Origin: an uncultured Selenomonadaceae bacterium
Lineage (GTDB): Bacteria > Bacillota > Negativicutes > Selenomonadales > Selenomonadaceae
DNA length: 6,530 nucleotides
NCBI GenBank assembly: GCA_958415865.1
Contig: CATYZV010000107.1
Location: 1 to 6,530 of the forward strand
Direction: 5' to 3'
The notes beneath the pieces are model-generated. The model saw only the letters and a program-made list of their open reading frames with translations, was not told the origin of the DNA and did not search any database. A program made the translations under genes and the position numbers. Below, one piece after another: positions 6,527 to 6,530 of this stretch. The number at the start of each line of letters is the position of its first letter. The first letter of the stretch is position 1.

Positions 6527-6530
6527 AATG

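Noticed and set aside
1..6530. Mobile element, CRISPR array, defence system or new multi-gene system
   Set aside because: No transposase, integrase, direct-repeat array, tRNA or unrecognised gene cluster is visible. Three known metabolic or transport families fill almost the whole window.

Overview
The window holds three complete genes and their control sites. It reads as ordinary chromosome of an anaerobic member of the Bacillota (Firmicutes), perhaps Clostridia or Negativicutes. The basis is a class III fructose-1,6-bisphosphatase (typical of Firmicutes), a fused Fe-S/molybdopterin hydroxylase of the type found in anaerobic Firmicutes, strong AGGAG-type ribosome binding sites and short AT-rich gaps between moderately GC-rich genes. 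The genus cannot be told from this sequence.

Layout, left to right. Positions 16-48 form an intrinsic terminator, probably ending a gene outside the window. A weak candidate promoter overlaps it. The first gene (+, 80-2815) encodes a 911-residue molybdenum hydroxylase with two [2Fe-2S] clusters, closest in my recollection to selenium-dependent xanthine dehydrogenases and Desulfovibrio aldehyde oxidoreductase. An 11-bp inverted repeat follows its stop codon directly, and next to that lies an extended -10 promoter for the second gene. The second gene (+, 2906-4519) encodes a 537-residue NhaP2-like cation/proton antiporter with two C-terminal RCK_C (TrkA_C) domains. A hairpin at 4519-4560 lies between the convergent second and third genes and can terminate both. 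The third gene (-, 4585-6483) is fbp, class III fructose-1,6-bisphosphatase. It probably starts at a TTG behind a strong ribosome binding site, not at the upstream ATG, which lies inside a perfect TATAAT box.

The three genes look like separate transcription units with unrelated jobs: oxidation of a purine or aldehyde, cytoplasmic K+/pH balance, and gluconeogenesis. No mobile element, CRISPR array, RNA gene, phage gene or defence system is visible, and no gap between genes exceeds 100 bases. I found no new biological system. The points worth a second look are the substrate and selenium dependence of the hydroxylase, the inverted repeat at 2816-2842, the tandem RCK_C domains and the fbp start.
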